This document shows, one piece after another, positions 37,380 to 49,210 of a DNA stretch of 64,000 nucleotides. Origin of the DNA: Straminergon stramineum. Lineage: Eukaryota; Streptophyta; Bryopsida; Hypnales; Calliergonaceae. Positions within the stretch are counted from its first letter, which is position 1. Every line of letters starts with the position of its first letter. Position numbers and translations under genes: made by a program. A model generated the notes under the pieces. The model had not been told where the DNA came from. It worked only from the letters and a program-made list of their open reading frames with translations, and made no database searches. The stretch spans positions 12,340,501-12,404,500 of the forward strand of contig OY987268.1 in assembly GCA_963920665.1 (NCBI GenBank), in the 5' to 3' direction.

Positions 37380-37700
37380 AATTCTACAACCGTCTAGACT
37401 TGTACCGAGTCCATCTAAGGTAACTCAGCCTATAACAGTCCAAATGGAAGCCACATGCAAAATTATAGTATTGGTGTAGATTCTAGTTTTGAAATGTACA
37501 CCTCTAGAACATTTTTGCCTGTGATGGGCTAGCTCCCATTTGGACTATCATAGGTTAAGTTACCTTATAGAAGATTTGTAATTTTTCATCACAAAGTAAC
37601 TTAAGGTATGAGTGGAGAGCACACACTACAACAAATTTGAATCACTCACTTTGACTTTTGGGGACCCAATTCAAGTGATGGAAGTACTGCCTACAAGATT
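37380..37700 (-). repeat. Decayed inverted fragment of the dispersed repeat
   Basis: Reverse-complement match to part of 28110-28300: GACTTGTACCGAGTCCATCTA, then after a MITE, GGTATGAGTGGAGAGCACAC, and GATGGAAGTACTGC. More diverged than the other copies, so older. A MITE at 37418-37565 splits it. Confidence 0.75.
37418..37565. mobile_element. TA-flanked MITE, 148 bp, in the inverted repeat copy
   Basis: Left end AGGTAACTCAGCCTATAACA; right end, reverse-complemented, AGGTAACTTAACCTATGATA. TA lies on both sides (37416-37417 and 37566-37567). Removing the element and one TA restores the CCATCTA|TCGAGG-type junction seen in the intact repeat copies. TA target and short length fit Tc1/mariner (Stowaway-like). 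Confidence 0.85.
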
Positions 37701-37724
37701 TTAAATATTTAATGAATATTTACA

Positions 37725-38378
37725 CATAGGGAGCCCCTGGTTTTTTCTGGGGGGGGAGAAAACTAGGGCGATTTTCCCTCCTCATTTTACGCTGAGATGG
37801 GAATAGTCTCACAACGGGAAAACTGACAAATTTCTTACAAATTCTTCTTGCGTGATAGCCTATGAGGGGAAAATGAAGAATACAACAATATTTCAATATT
37901 TTTTGGTATTTTAAATAATATTTATTCAAATTTATTATCATTTTATTATCACTTAATTAATTATTACCAATTTTATAATATTATTCTATCCAATTTTAGT
38001 ATTATTTAAATCAACTTTGAAAATACTCCACAATAATTAACTCTCGTTGTCCAATACCACAAAGGGATCAATTCTTTTACTAGCATATAACTAAAAGTTA
38101 TTGCACTATAAACTAGAAAGTAATTCTTGTAAGATTCAGAGGTGAAAGAGTTTAAGATGTAGTCAAATGTTTGCTTTGTATTGTCAAACAATATGGGACT
38201 ATTAAATTAGAGGGAAAAATGCAAGTTACCCTGTGAGACAAGAAATTTTTCCTAAACATATTCAAATTTGGGAAAAAAATGTGTTTTCCCTCTTTGAAAG
38301 AGTTCAAAGTGGAAAATCTACAAGAAAAGAGCTCTTTTTCCCCTTTTCCATACATGGAAAGTCTCCGAGCTCCCTATG
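37725..38378. mobile_element. Possible TIR element, about 654 bp
   Basis: Starts CATAGGGAGC and ends GCTCCCTATG, an exact 10-bp inverted pair. AT-rich inside with runs such as TTTTCCC. No target duplication found, so the call is tentative. Confidence 0.4.
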
Positions 38379-39235
38379 ATAGTTTGTTGTAAAATGCTTA
38401 CATATATGGGATCAGAATGTTATTTTATTACATTGAATTGTTATAGCATAACCTTCATGAATTTATTTATTTTTGTTTTCTTACAAATGAACAATAATTT
38501 CATTGTAGACATCTTTCAGATGGCCTAAGTAGGCATTCATTTGCTTCTATCCATGTAAGGTAAAACAACACATTATGGACCAAATGGGGGGTTTGCCCTC
38601 TTGTCATCTCTGAAATTTTCTACTTTTTTTTCCAAAGAAAGTCAAGTGATAGAAATGGCGAGAGCATTTGAAACTATATTTTTTCCACAAAGTGTGAATT
38701 TTGAAGTGTTTAACACATCATAGCTTGTAGACTACCCTAAAACCAACAAAAACTGATCCATAACACTCATCTTATTACCTATTATAGTCACAATATTTTC
38801 TAACACAGAAGACCTGAAAAAGGCATTTCCTGCAATGAACTAACACTAAAAAACTAAAAGTTCCTATTGTAGCCACTAATTACTCCATTCTAGTTAGCTA
38901 AGACATTGAATGTGGCCTAAATCTCAAAAACTAATAGAAAACTATAATGGGCTCATTCATAGAATTTCGTAATAGGCAAAAGGTCCGTAATGGGTTGTTT
39001 ACCTTACTACCCGTCAAATGCTGATTGATAGTTTGGCCACTAGCTCACCATGAAAACATAAAAATGTTAGAATCTTCATCATCAAGTACACCCTTGACAT
39101 CTAAACTGAAGATTGCAAATGGACCATGCTAGTCTTGATGAATGTCAAAGGAATGAATAAATGGATATAATTTGAAGAATTTATAGTACTTGGGTGGAAG
39201 GAGGACATCAAAATCTACAATGACATGTTCATAGA
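38379..39235. other. AT-rich intergenic
   Basis: Nothing recognised. Confidence 0.5.
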
Positions 39236-40491
39236 GTGATTGCAAGAAACACTTGTCCTATTTTGTGTCACACGGTGTGTACTGATTAGTTTTTGCCTAT
39301 AACTTTTGTGTTTTGGGTCCAAATGACTCAAGATTCATAGGGAAGGTACTCATGACTATCATACACCTTACCTAATTTTTTTATAATTTCCAAAAATAAT
39401 TTACTATCCAAAAATAGACCCCAATTCAATGTTACTATTGCCAATTTGGAGGGTTTTAGTACTCCCTCCGTCCCAAAATGATCTTCCTAATGCACTTTAT
39501 GACTTGAGAATTGGTCAACTTCAACTTTTGATTGTTACTTGGGACTAACCAAACAACTCTGAGCAATAGTTTCCCTTCCATCTGTGCAATCATCAATCAA
39601 AATACAAATTAAATGACTAAAGATGTCAATCAACACTCTTTGTCTTTACTTTTTGCATCTCTTTGAGTGTTTCTTGATTGAAAGAGATGAACCTTTGGGA
39701 GATGGTATAGAGGTCCACACATGGGCTTGGGCTTATACTAAGTGCCTACAAAACAATGACCTCACACTCTACAATTATGTGCCCAGTGCTGTTCCTTGAA
39801 AATGCTCCCAAAATTCCACTTTTCAAAATTCCAAAACTACACTCTGACAAGGGTTCCGAAACTCAAAATTTTTAGGACACTAGGAGTGTACCAAACCCTA
39901 CTTGCCATGTGAAACAATTTTGAAAAAATATTATTTTTTGCCTTAATTAGGAATACTTTGTCCAACAAGAAGATTATTTTGGGACAGAGGGAGTACTATT
40001 TAGAACCCCCCAAAACAAATTTTGAGCTGAAATTTGGATGAGATGGTCTTCTAGTAGACTTGTAGCTATTCAGGGAAGGAATTTTAAAAATAGTTAATTT
40101 TTTGTGGTGTGGAAGTCTACACTCTACAAAGTGAGCTTCTTTCTGCTTGCATTTTGTAACATGTAAAATATTATATTGATGGGTTTTTTGGAGAATGACC
40201 ATCTCATAAGAGTTGTTGCAAATGTTCAATTTTTATTTTGTGTATTTACTTACTTTTACTATTTTTCCTTAATTAAAACATCAAGGTATGTATTTTCTTG
40301 AGATTTAGCACTTTTTTAGTTCTCCTACGTAGAGAATTTTTCTAAGAAATTCCTTCCATGGCTACCTTCATCTTAAAGGTATATACATTAATCATATTTT
40401 CTTAATTTAAAAAAAAAAAATTCTAATTTTAAAGTACTCCCCAAAAAATCAACAAAATGCAACAAAATCAACACATGTTTCTTGCAATCAC
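39236..40491. mobile_element. TIR element with nested Stowaway
   Basis: Left end GTGATTGCAAGAAACA and right end TGTTTCTTGCAATCAC are exact 16-bp inverted repeats. About 1256 bp including a 532-bp Stowaway-like insertion at 39462-39993. No transposase frame. Flanks share CATAG nearby but not exactly at the ends, so the target duplication is unclear. Confidence 0.6.
39462..39993. mobile_element. Stowaway-like MITE (Tc1/mariner), 532 bp
   Basis: Left end CTCCCTCCGTCCCAAAATGA; right end, reverse-complemented, CTCCCTCTGTCCCAAAATAA. Both flanked by TA (39460-39461 and 39994-39995). CTCCCTCCGTCCC is the classic Stowaway terminus. Longer than most Stowaway MITEs, with no coding frame. Confidence 0.9.
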
Positions 40492-43296
40492 CCCATAGTA
40501 CATTAAGGCTACTCTCCAAGTGTGCTCAACACTCTCCAAGTTTGGTCAACATCTTTGTACGCCTCACAAACAGAAAAATTCTAATTCACCTAACTAAAGA
40601 GTCATATTGATCAAATCTAAACTCCGCATCACATTAACATATGCAAAGGGGTTTATGGAATTGATTGAAGATGTCTCCACTAAATATACTAGTAGAAACC
40701 ATATATCCTTGCACAAGGAAATTTTAAAGAAGCTCGGCCAAGTGGTGAAACCTTAAGGGTCTATCTTCTTCATCGCCTTGTTGCAATATTAACAACTCGT
40801 CGGGTAGTCTCACGTAATCTCTCACAATTAGCATCACAATTCACCACAACCTACCATGCTAAGTTCATCAGCTCAAGAACAAACAAGAAACAAAAGGAAG
40901 GACAACGCATGTGAGACTAACCCTAGAATGCTTGCAATACAAGGAGATCTTGTGAGATTCCCCTACATAAATAAGGGAGATTTTGACAAACTCCCTTATA
41001 ATAGGAATGGAGGATGAAATAGGAGATTTTGGTAAATTCCCATATAGGGATGGAGGATGAAATGGATCTCAAATTTTCCCACCAAACTCTTTATAGAGAA
41101 TTGAAATTTCTTAACCTCTAAATGATGAGGCGGACATTTTTTGTCCGATGAACGTCAAGGAATTCTCCTTTGTAGGTCAAAGTTGCAACTACACATCCTC
41201 AAAATTAGGGGTGGAGAGGGGAGATCTTCTATAGTAGTTTGACTCACAATGATTTTTTTTTATTTTTTTAAAGTAGATGATGTCACATGGTTCTAAAATG
41301 CTTGATTTCCAAGGTCACCAGCCTGGCATTCAAGGGTTAATCTACAGACAGGAAATGGTGAAGACGTTGAGGGATTAAATATAAAAATTATTGGACTTAG
41401 TTGGTGCATGAGCACTAATAGGTGGTCCATTGGCTTGTCCCAATGGTATCTCCCTTCAAATTGTCGATTCAAAGTATGGGAGATGATCTCGGAGACAGAG
41501 CTTCGCCAGTAGCGACATTGACTGTCAAGGCTCATGGAAGCCTTCTCCATTAGTATACAATATGATAATATTGTACCATATAGTACAAATTTCTCTAATT
41601 ATATTGTTTATTAAAATATTATTCATCTCTTCTCAAATCCCCTAGATGACCACATTCCCTTCCAAGTGCATTTGAAAGAGGGAATAGAAAGGCAATATTA
41701 AGCAATTTCCCACAAAGGATACTCACATAATCTCCTTGTACAATGACAGGTTTTGTCATGTGAATGGACAAGGAAGTGCTTTTGGAATCATTTAGATTGA
41801 ACAATTAAAATCCACATTTCGGGAAAATTTGAAAAATCTACGTTTAGAAAAGATTTCTACATCACTAAAAGCTATACTTTAAGATGATTTTGAAATGGAT
41901 GACCTATACTTGGAAAGACTTTAATAATTAAAATCTACATTTGAGAAAGATTTGAACTCCAAAGTTTATGTAGATTTTGAAATTTTACCCATCATATATG
42001 TGCAATTACCTTGTTCTCAATTATCAACTCTAAAATCTACAAAATTTTAGAAAATGTCATTTCAATATCTAGGGTATTCAACTCTTGTAGTCTTGTATTA
42101 TATGACCTAGATTATAATCATATATATTGCATTTGAATTCAATCTCAAGTAATAAAACTTGTTTTAATGTAGGAAACTCTTGTATTCTTGTAGTCTTTTT
42201 AATAAGGAATCTAAAAATGTACTTATTTAGAAAAAATTGAATGTTCTTTGAAGACAAAAATAGCATTCAAAATCTAACTATATGAGTTTTTTAAATACAT
42301 GTAGCATAGGCCAAACACTACAAGCTCAATGTGGATTCCCAAAAGGACTGTCTTACTAAAACACTTGTCATTTTTAATTCATTTCAAGTGTGCTAAAAAT
42401 TACACATTTTCAAATTACTTGAATTTGATGAAAAAATCATGAAAATGTTGTCATAATCCATCCAAAGTACTATTAAGACTTAAGAAAAATTGAACAAGTT
42501 TGATGTTCCTTTTCAAATCTGGAACTATCCCAATTTTGGAGTTGAAGCAAAAGGATCAATTTGGTATACTAAATTATAGCAAAATCACTCATAAATACAA
42601 AGCATAGCTTAGTAAATGTTTGAGTCAAATCTATGTTTAATTTTAAATCCAAATTATATATATTACTATATTTATCTATTTATGAAAACTTGCAAGAATC
42701 ATATATACATATTTACACACTTTTAAAGGACTATGATTTCATAACATCTTTGTCCTAAAACCATAGATATACATGAACACAAACTTGATAAAGTACATGA
42801 CTATTTGTTTCAATAAAACCCTTAAATATATAGTACATGAATTCACTACTATATTATAACCACATATTGAAAATGTGAAAGTAGGAAAAATTTCAATTTT
42901 TGAATTTTGACATATATAGCACTTCATTCTAGTGTACCAACATTATTTCTACAATACCATGTAATTTTTGTAATTTTCCAATGTTTTTTTCATTTCCAAA
43001 AGGACATTTTTCTAAAGTCCAAAGAGTCTGAAAAGTGATACCTATATTGTGCTAGTACCTAGAGCCCTATACTAATCTAATTAGGATAAGCAACACCAAT
43101 TGAATCGGAGGTCTGGTACTTTAAGTGTAAGAAGAAGGACATCAGTTGAAGCCCTAGCACTCGTCTCCACTGACTTATAAACACTTTACCGACCGATTCA
43201 CCTGGGTGATAATATGGAAGCTGGGACACACAAAACAGCCTGTCGCGGGTGACAGTCTACAACTCTACGCATTCTATACAAAGTAAATGCGTGAAG
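40492..43296. other. AT-rich intergenic
   Basis: No gene recognised. Frames at 41293-41550, 41619-41804, 42078-42266 and 42739-42927 lack known motifs. The last 250 bp before 43297 are more GC-balanced and probably hold the 3' UTR of the KamA-type gene. Confidence 0.5.
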
Positions 43297-44769
43297 CTAT
43301 TCGAGATCGAAGGGAAATTCGCCACCAAATGCGGGCTTCAGGTCACTAAGCCAAACAGCCTTGGGATCATATTTGGCGAAGAATGGCCGATTCTCAAGTT
43401 GCGGGTCTCGACATCGGATGAAGTTTAAAGCGAACGCCTTCTCGCCTGCAATTTCAACAATGCCGTCAATGCAGACTTTTCCAACTGAGGCGGACATGGA
43501 TGGACCACGCACGGTGCGCGCCAGCCCAGAGACGTTTCGGTACGCAGTTGAGTAGATCTCATATGCTTTTTCCAGCGGCATTGAGAAGTAGTCATGTGGA
43601 CCCGTGTCACGCTCGACAAACATGTAGTAAGGGATCATTCCCAGCCGCACTTGGTTGCGCCACATTGAACTCCAAATGCTAGGATGGTCATTGATTGTTC
43701 GAATCAATGGCGCCTGAGTTCGGATGGTAGCTCCTGTGCTGCGGATTCGTTGCACTGCCTTCTGTACCATTGGGGTCTCCAGCTCGCGTGGGTGGCTGAA
43801 GTGAGCCATGAAAGCAAGATTCTTGCCTGATTTTACAATTCTTTCGAAAAGGCGGAGCGTTTCATCAGCATCAGGATCAGTGACAAATTTCTGTGGCCAG
43901 TACGCTAAGGACTTGGAGCCAATGCGAATTGATTCCACCGTTTCCAATTGTGAAATGGGCTCAAGGTAGCGACGAAGCAGTGACGCAGCCATGAACATCG
44001 GGTCACCACCAGTGAAAATTACGTCGGTGATTTGTGGGCGGGCCTTTACATACTCACGAAATCGTTCGATTTCGTTCGTTGCCATCTTGAGGTCTGGCTC
44101 TCCGACGAACTGGGCCCATCGGAAGCAGTAAGTGCAGTACGAATGACATTCTTGTCCCTCTTGTGGAAAGATGCACACTGAGTCATCGTACTTGTGCTGG
44201 ATGCCTTCAAAAGGATCAGGTCCAATACTGGGAATATTCAGCAGCTGGCCGTCCGGAAAAGGATTGAGCTTCATGCGCACCGAATGTGCTGCTGCTTGGA
44301 CTTCCAACTTCGAAGCATTTCGTCTGAGTAGGTCGGCAATGTGTGCAACGTCCTTTGCTGGGAGCATGTCTTCTTGCGGAAATACGAGCCGGAATATTGG
44401 GTCATGGGGAGCAGTAGACCAGTCGATCAGCTCGTCAATAACGTAGTTGTTGGTTCGAAATGGCAGCACCGCAGCAACCGCGCGTATTGCCAAACGCTCA
44501 TCAGACGAGAAACCCGCGCGAGAGGTGAGCTTGTCCAAGTCCTTCTCTGTGTACGCACGGAATTTCTCAACTCCAGTCGACAAGTTTGTAGTCGACGCCA
44601 ACGTCGACGGTGCTTCTACCTTCCTTCCCAAAGTCGCTCTGGCAAATCCTGGCCTCACTGGTCTGACGGAAGTTAAGCTCGTGGACTTCGACAGCCATTT
44701 TGCAATGTCCGTTGGTCCAAAACAAGCAAGGGCTGCAGTACCAATACGATCGGACAACATGCACTCCAT
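43297..44769 (-). CDS. KamA-family radical-SAM amino acid 2,3-aminomutase, intronless, probably plastid
   Basis: Single exon of 490 residues from the ATG at 44769; an in-frame GTG lies 25 codons upstream. Residues 1-60 are Ser/Thr/Arg-rich, like a transit peptide. Residues 208-215 are CHSYCTYC, the CxxxCxxC cluster that binds the radical-SAM [4Fe-4S] centre. GGDP follows at 254-257. FIRCRDPQLENRPFFAKYDP is near the C-terminus. KamA enzymes use PLP and SAM to move an amino group from C2 to C3, giving beta-lysine or beta-glutamate. By hand alignment to remembered Clostridium lysine 2,3-aminomutase, the PLP Lys is kept (K431, in SVGKV), but the two Asp that bind the lysine side chain appear as R387 and S424. 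The substrate may therefore not be lysine. The family is firm; the substrate is open. Bacterial-like gene structure suggests old transfer. Confidence 0.85.
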   Translation of the reverse strand: MECMLSDRIGTAALACFGPTDIAKWLSKSTSLTSVRPVRPGFARATLGRKVEAPSTLASTTNLSTGVEKFRAYTEKDLDKLTSRAGFSSDERLAIRAVAAVLPFRTNNYVIDELIDWSTAPHDPIFRLVFPQEDMLPAKDVAHIADLLRRNASKLEVQAAAHSVRMKLNPFPDGQLLNIPSIGPDPFEGIQHKYDDSVCIFPQEGQECHSYCTYCFRWAQFVGEPDLKMATNEIERFREYVKARPQITDVIFTGGDPMFMAASLLRRYLEPISQLETVESIRIGSKSLAYWPQKFVTDPDADETLRLFERIVKSGKNLAFMAHFSHPRELETPMVQKAVQRIRSTGATIRTQAPLIRTINDHPSIWSSMWRNQVRLGMIPYYMFVERDTGPHDYFSMPLEKAYEIYSTAYRNVSGLARTVRGPSMSASVGKVCIDGIVEIAGEKAFALNFIRCRDPQLENRPFFAKYDPKAVWLSDLKPAFGGEFPFDLE

Positions 44770-44899
44770 GCTAGCTAGCTCAAAACTAACCAAGGCAGGC
44801 GCAGGCCGGCCTGAGCACTGAACTGGTTGCTGTATAAATTTCACACAGAATTAATGCAGCTATTGCCTATTTGTACTCGAGGATCCTAAGCATATGCTG

Positions 44900-45279
44900 G
44901 AGGTTCTACTGTATATGTATTGCAGTTTCGAATAAACTGAAGCTACAGTAGGTAGCTTGCTTCAGTTGGGTCCACAAAGATGCGACGGAATTTGTTGTCT
45001 TGTGTGCGCCCAATCCACGCACATAAAATCCTCCTGGATCGACGTCTCATGTACGAATAGCTTCTCCATCATATCCTGACTCAGAATATAATCCCGAGGC
45101 GCCATTTTCTCTCCCTCTGCCAGGTGCACTGCGCTACGTGCAGGTGATCGATAGTAAGCCAGCCCAAGCAGCACCAACTTCAGTAAGTTACGCTATTTCG
45201 GATGATAGAGTTACTACCTCGTATAGTGTGTATGGTGTGTATAGTGTGGATGATAGAGTTACTACCTCGTGTAGTGTGG
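44900..45279 (+). repeat. Partial dispersed repeat, adjacent to copy B
   Basis: Begins with a pogo-MITE right end (GGTTCTACTGTATA) and then matches 28670-29215 without the hAT insertion. Near its end an imperfect 48-bp tandem duplication occurs (GATGATAGAGTTACTACCTC at 45201 and 45249). It joins directly to copy B, so two units lie head to tail about 130 bp upstream of the KamA-type gene. Confidence 0.8.
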
Positions 45280-45679
45280 GTCTATTTCAGCTAATCTACG
45301 GGGTTGCGAGTTCCCCGAGTTCTTGGACTGTGGGAACTCGACTGTATGCAGTACTTCCATCGCTTGAATTGGGTCCGCAAAAGTCGAAGTGAGTGATTCG
45401 AATTTTTTGTAGTGTGTGCTCTCCACTCATACCTTACCTTGTGTTGAAAAGTTACAAATCCTCGATAGATGGACTCGGTACGAGTCTGGACAACCTCATC
45501 GAGAATCTTGAGTGACTGATCGACACCGTGACCTATACTACTAGCTTGTAAGTTCCACAAGTGGACAATTCGGTCCAATCGTGCACGTGGGTACGTGGTG
45601 CGACTCCATCTTCCAGTGACACAGTCAGACAGTAAATAGCTAATCAAACAGTTCGATAATATTCCTATGCTGCCATATA

Positions 45680-46034
45680 CAGTAGAACCTCTCTAAAGTT
45701 ATATTGTTTGGAATAAACCTTGGAACCCAATATTTGATTGTCTGATCCCATCCCCAAATCGAGAAAAAATCTGTGCATAAAGCGCCATAAACGGATATTT
45801 CGTTAAAAGGGCAGTATTCCACAAACTTGGCACTTTGAGGTTCAGACCGCGCGGTCTGAAATATATATCAACCCTAGATTTCAGACCTTGCGGTGTGAAA
45901 TCTACACCTATCCTGGAAAAATGGCGTAAGAATACCGCCATTTTAACGAAATATCTGTTCATTCTAATAACCTCTCTAAAGTCATGTAGGCCCGGTCCCA
46001 ACCTTATAATTTAAAGTTTAGAGAGGTTCTACTG
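45680..46034. mobile_element. pogo/Emigrant-type MITE with nested MITE
   Basis: Starts CAGTAGAACCTCTCTAAAGT and ends TAGAGAGGTTCTACTG, with TA on both sides (45678-45679 and 46035-46036). 355 bp, against 201 bp for the copy at 28465; the difference is the nested element at about 45789-45960. Confidence 0.85.
45789..45960. mobile_element. MITE with AACGGATATTTCGTTAAAA ends
   Basis: Left AACGGATATTTCGTTAAAA pairs with right TTTTAACGAAATATCTGTT. The inside contains the palindrome CAGACCGCGCGGTCTG. Absent from the pogo copy at 28465, present in 52189-52475, and related to elements at 57167-57464 and 60506-60695. Confidence 0.75.
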
Positions 46035-46587
46035 TATAATTATGTATTGCAGTTTCGAATAAATTGAAGCTCCAGTAAGTGGTTTGCTTCAGTTGGGTCC
46101 ACAAAGATGCGACGGAATTTGTTGTCTTGTGTGCGCCCATTCCATGCACATATCAACGTCTCATGTATGGATACCTTATCCATCACATCCTGACTCAGAA
46201 TATGATCCCGAGGTGCCACGTTCTCTCCCTCTGCCAGGTGCACTGCGCTACGTGCAGGTGATCGATAGTAAGCCAGCCCAAGCAGCACCAACTTCAACAA
46301 GTTACGCTATTTCGGATGATAGAGTTACTACCTCGTATAGTGTGGAGTTCAAATGATATTTGCACACCCAAACCAAATATTGCACGCATGTGTGTGGGTA
46401 TGGCGAGAGGCTACAGTAGGTGAATGATTCTCATAATCATCTGAAACGCACATGTCCACTTGCAACGTACAATCTGAAAGCGCTTCCATTCATAACGTTT
46501 CATATTCCTATCCTATGCTTTAACAGTCAAGGCCGTGCAGTCAAGCTTGATTTTTGAAGTTTGGGCTTAGTAAACTTCTTCCCCTGA

Positions 46588-47407
46588 GAGCATCCCCACG
46601 GCTGGCGCAGAAGAGAGGCGCAGAATAAGGTGGTTTGGCGTGCGCATCCAAGGCGGCCGGCGAGTGTGGCAGTGCTTTGCCCCACTGCTACACGGTGAAA
46701 GTAACACCCCAAGAGCGACAGGCGCTGTGACCCAGAAATTCGGTTTACTTCGCGGCAAATTCCAATCAGATTTTCAATACGAATGACTAGTTTCATGATA
46801 GACTGTCAGCTGATGGGCAGAGACCCTCATTCACTTAAGAGACATGACAGTTGGCCTCATGGAGGCAATGGGGATCTCAATAAATACACATGGGGTGGTA
46901 GGAGGTCCTCCAATCCATGTGGGATATAGTGAAAATATGAACTAATGAGAGCTCCCACTATTTCATGCTCTCACATAACCCACATGGGTTGGAGGACCTC
47001 CTTCCACCCCATGTGTATATAAGGAGCTTCATTGATCTTTCAAGTGCAAATCTTATTGAGAGATTAAACTCATCGGGACTCCAAGGATAAGTACAGGAAG
47101 CTTTACTTGAGAAGCAGTGCTGGTGACTTAGTGAGTAATTCGTGTGCTTCCAAAAATTAAATTAAATAGGAGTTTAGTTCATCGAAGGTTCGCGTCGGTG
47201 TCAAAACCTGGAAATCCGGGTGCAAATTGCAGTCAACCCTTGTACTGTGCCAAGGCCAGGACACTGCATTTCGCCGTGCGCTCCTCAAATTTGGCCGTGG
47301 CCGGCCAATTCTGGGCTCTGAGCGTGTCTGCCGTGGGGCAATTTTTTAGGCCGGCCACGGCCAGTCACTGAGTCTGAGCCATGCACTGAGTTGCCGTGGG
47401 GATGCTC
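46588..47407. mobile_element. PIF/Harbinger-like element, 820 bp
   Basis: Left GAGCATCCCCACGGC and right GCCGTGGGGATGCTC are exact inverted repeats, flanked by TGA (46585-46587 and 47408-47410). Copy A of the host repeat has an unfilled site of the same length at about 29445. A 3-bp TNA-type target suits PIF/Harbinger, but this is not proven. It contains a large hairpin (46885-47016). No transposase. Confidence 0.75.
46885..47016. repeat. Perfect-looking hairpin, 38-bp arms
   Basis: Arm 46885-46922 (ACACATGGGGTGG..CATGTGGG) pairs with arm 46979-47016 (CCCACATGGG..CCACCCCATGTGT) with few mismatches, loop about 56 bp. It is followed by TATATAAGG. Probably a foldback element inside the larger transposon. 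Confidence 0.8.
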
Positions 47408-48190
47408 TGATGCCATTCAACTACGGATGTCCCTTGGAAGTAGCGAAACAAGTAGTCATATGCACAGTTGGTTGATGCTCGCTGATATTCTCGATCGGCA
47501 CGCTTGGTTGTTGCCGGGTAATTGACGTTTTCGATTCTCCCAATCTGACCACATCACCTTGGATCGATGCATTCGGACCTGGCGCTCTATGAGCAACTGA
47601 TGCGCATGCTCTGATAGGATCACGCCGGATCATGCAGGATCATGCACCAGCGAGCATTACTCTGCTCCGATCCGTGTTTGTTTGCTTTTGGGAACACTGG
47701 CCGGAAGAAGCGTATTATATGAGATTGGAGAGAATCTCTATAGAGGCCAAATCGGGGGCCCAATTAATTCATTGACAGGTCTTGAAAGGAATCGATAAAG
47801 TCGACGTCCGGTGGTGCCTGTATGCTAGCAGCTTCCCATCACCTTACTAATTAGCAATAGATCCGAGATGTACTGAACTGGGGCCCTTCCAGCCTATTTG
47901 ATTGTTGGCTAGCTAGCACACGTGAATTCCCATGGTCCCTAGCTTGAATCACTTCAAGGCTTTTCGCATGTAATGACAGTCAAAGCGCACGGATCACTTG
48001 CACCACTTAACCAAACACTTTCAGACCCCTGCAGGCCCACGAGCTGAGGCACAGAATGTTCAAATGGACTTCAATCTAGTTTTATCCCAATTCAAGCCGT
48101 CACATTTCTCATTTCAAGAAGATTGATGAATTAATATGATTCGATCTAATTTTGTGCGGATGACCGAGACCCCAGGATCTGAATTGATCA

Positions 48191-49210
48191 ACCAAATTAA
48201 CTGGAATTCAGATCATTGAACCAAACTATAATTCAGATCAATCAAACTGGAATTGATCAACCAATCTTGGACCATTGTACATTCCTTGAAGTGAGCAATT
48301 GAGCATTAGTATAACACACTAAAATAAAAAAATAGAAGGACCTCAATTAACTAAAAGACAGGGTATAATTTTTTTTCCAGTTTTGGAAATGAGGCTAATG
48401 TTTTGGCCATTTCATAGACAAAATGATGAAAATAAGAAGAGGAACCCTACAGCTTGAGTAAAAAAGTTCATGTTTATTGAAAACAACTTCATGGTTATAG
48501 AGGTGGCTTGCAGAGCTTGCATGAGTGTTGTAAATACTAAACAAAAAGAATTGGATGGAAAATCATCCATTTTGTCTTAGAACCGTTTTGACTTTTGAAG
48601 CATACAAGCTATTGACTACAAAAAGGAGTCACTTCTTCACAAGTAGTTCCTTCTTCCCAAGTGTTTATTTCTTTCACTACTTAGATATTGATCTTGTTGA
48701 AATTTTCAAAATTTGTGTTGAAATAATGTAGCCTTACTGCTTAGGATGAGGCATCAAGTTTTCACAAATCATCCTCTTCATAATTGCATCACACATACAT
48801 GAAGCCAACTTCTATTAGTTTTTTATGTAAAAATTTCACACTACCAAGAGTACACAATGGATGAGAAAATGAAGGTTGTTGCTGGACATCCAGCAAAATA
48901 TGACAAGTTGGGCAGTTAGGGAATAACAACGGGTTTAAATAGTAAGTATAATCCATAATTTATATTTATACTTACACATTAAATTCATGTTGAAGGGGTA
49001 CATGATTCTCTCTAGTTTAGCCATGGTACATGCATTCGCTAATACATGTATCCCCAAATGGAGCACCTCTAAACAAATGGAGCATTTGCAGTAAATTGTA
49101 GAATGCTCTCGAATGAAAGTCATCATATACTGTTACAAGCAAATTGCAAGATCCTCATCTCAATATCTGTCACTATTACTTTCATCAAATTGATAAATAT
49201 CGGTTGACAA
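48191..49210. other. AT-rich intergenic
   Basis: Nothing recognised beyond the likely 3' flank of the gene ending at 49211. Confidence 0.5.

Larger units (their letters stand above)
45285..48190 (+). repeat. Dispersed repeat unit, copy B
   Basis: Co-linear with 28042-30190. It is larger because it holds a nested MITE inside the pogo MITE (45789-45960) and an 820-bp element (46588-47407) missing from copy A, and it lacks the hAT MITE of copy A. Homology fades after about 48190. Confidence 0.85.

Noticed and set aside
44171..44821. Plus-strand frames over the KamA-type gene
   Set aside because: Antisense shadows of a conserved coding region.
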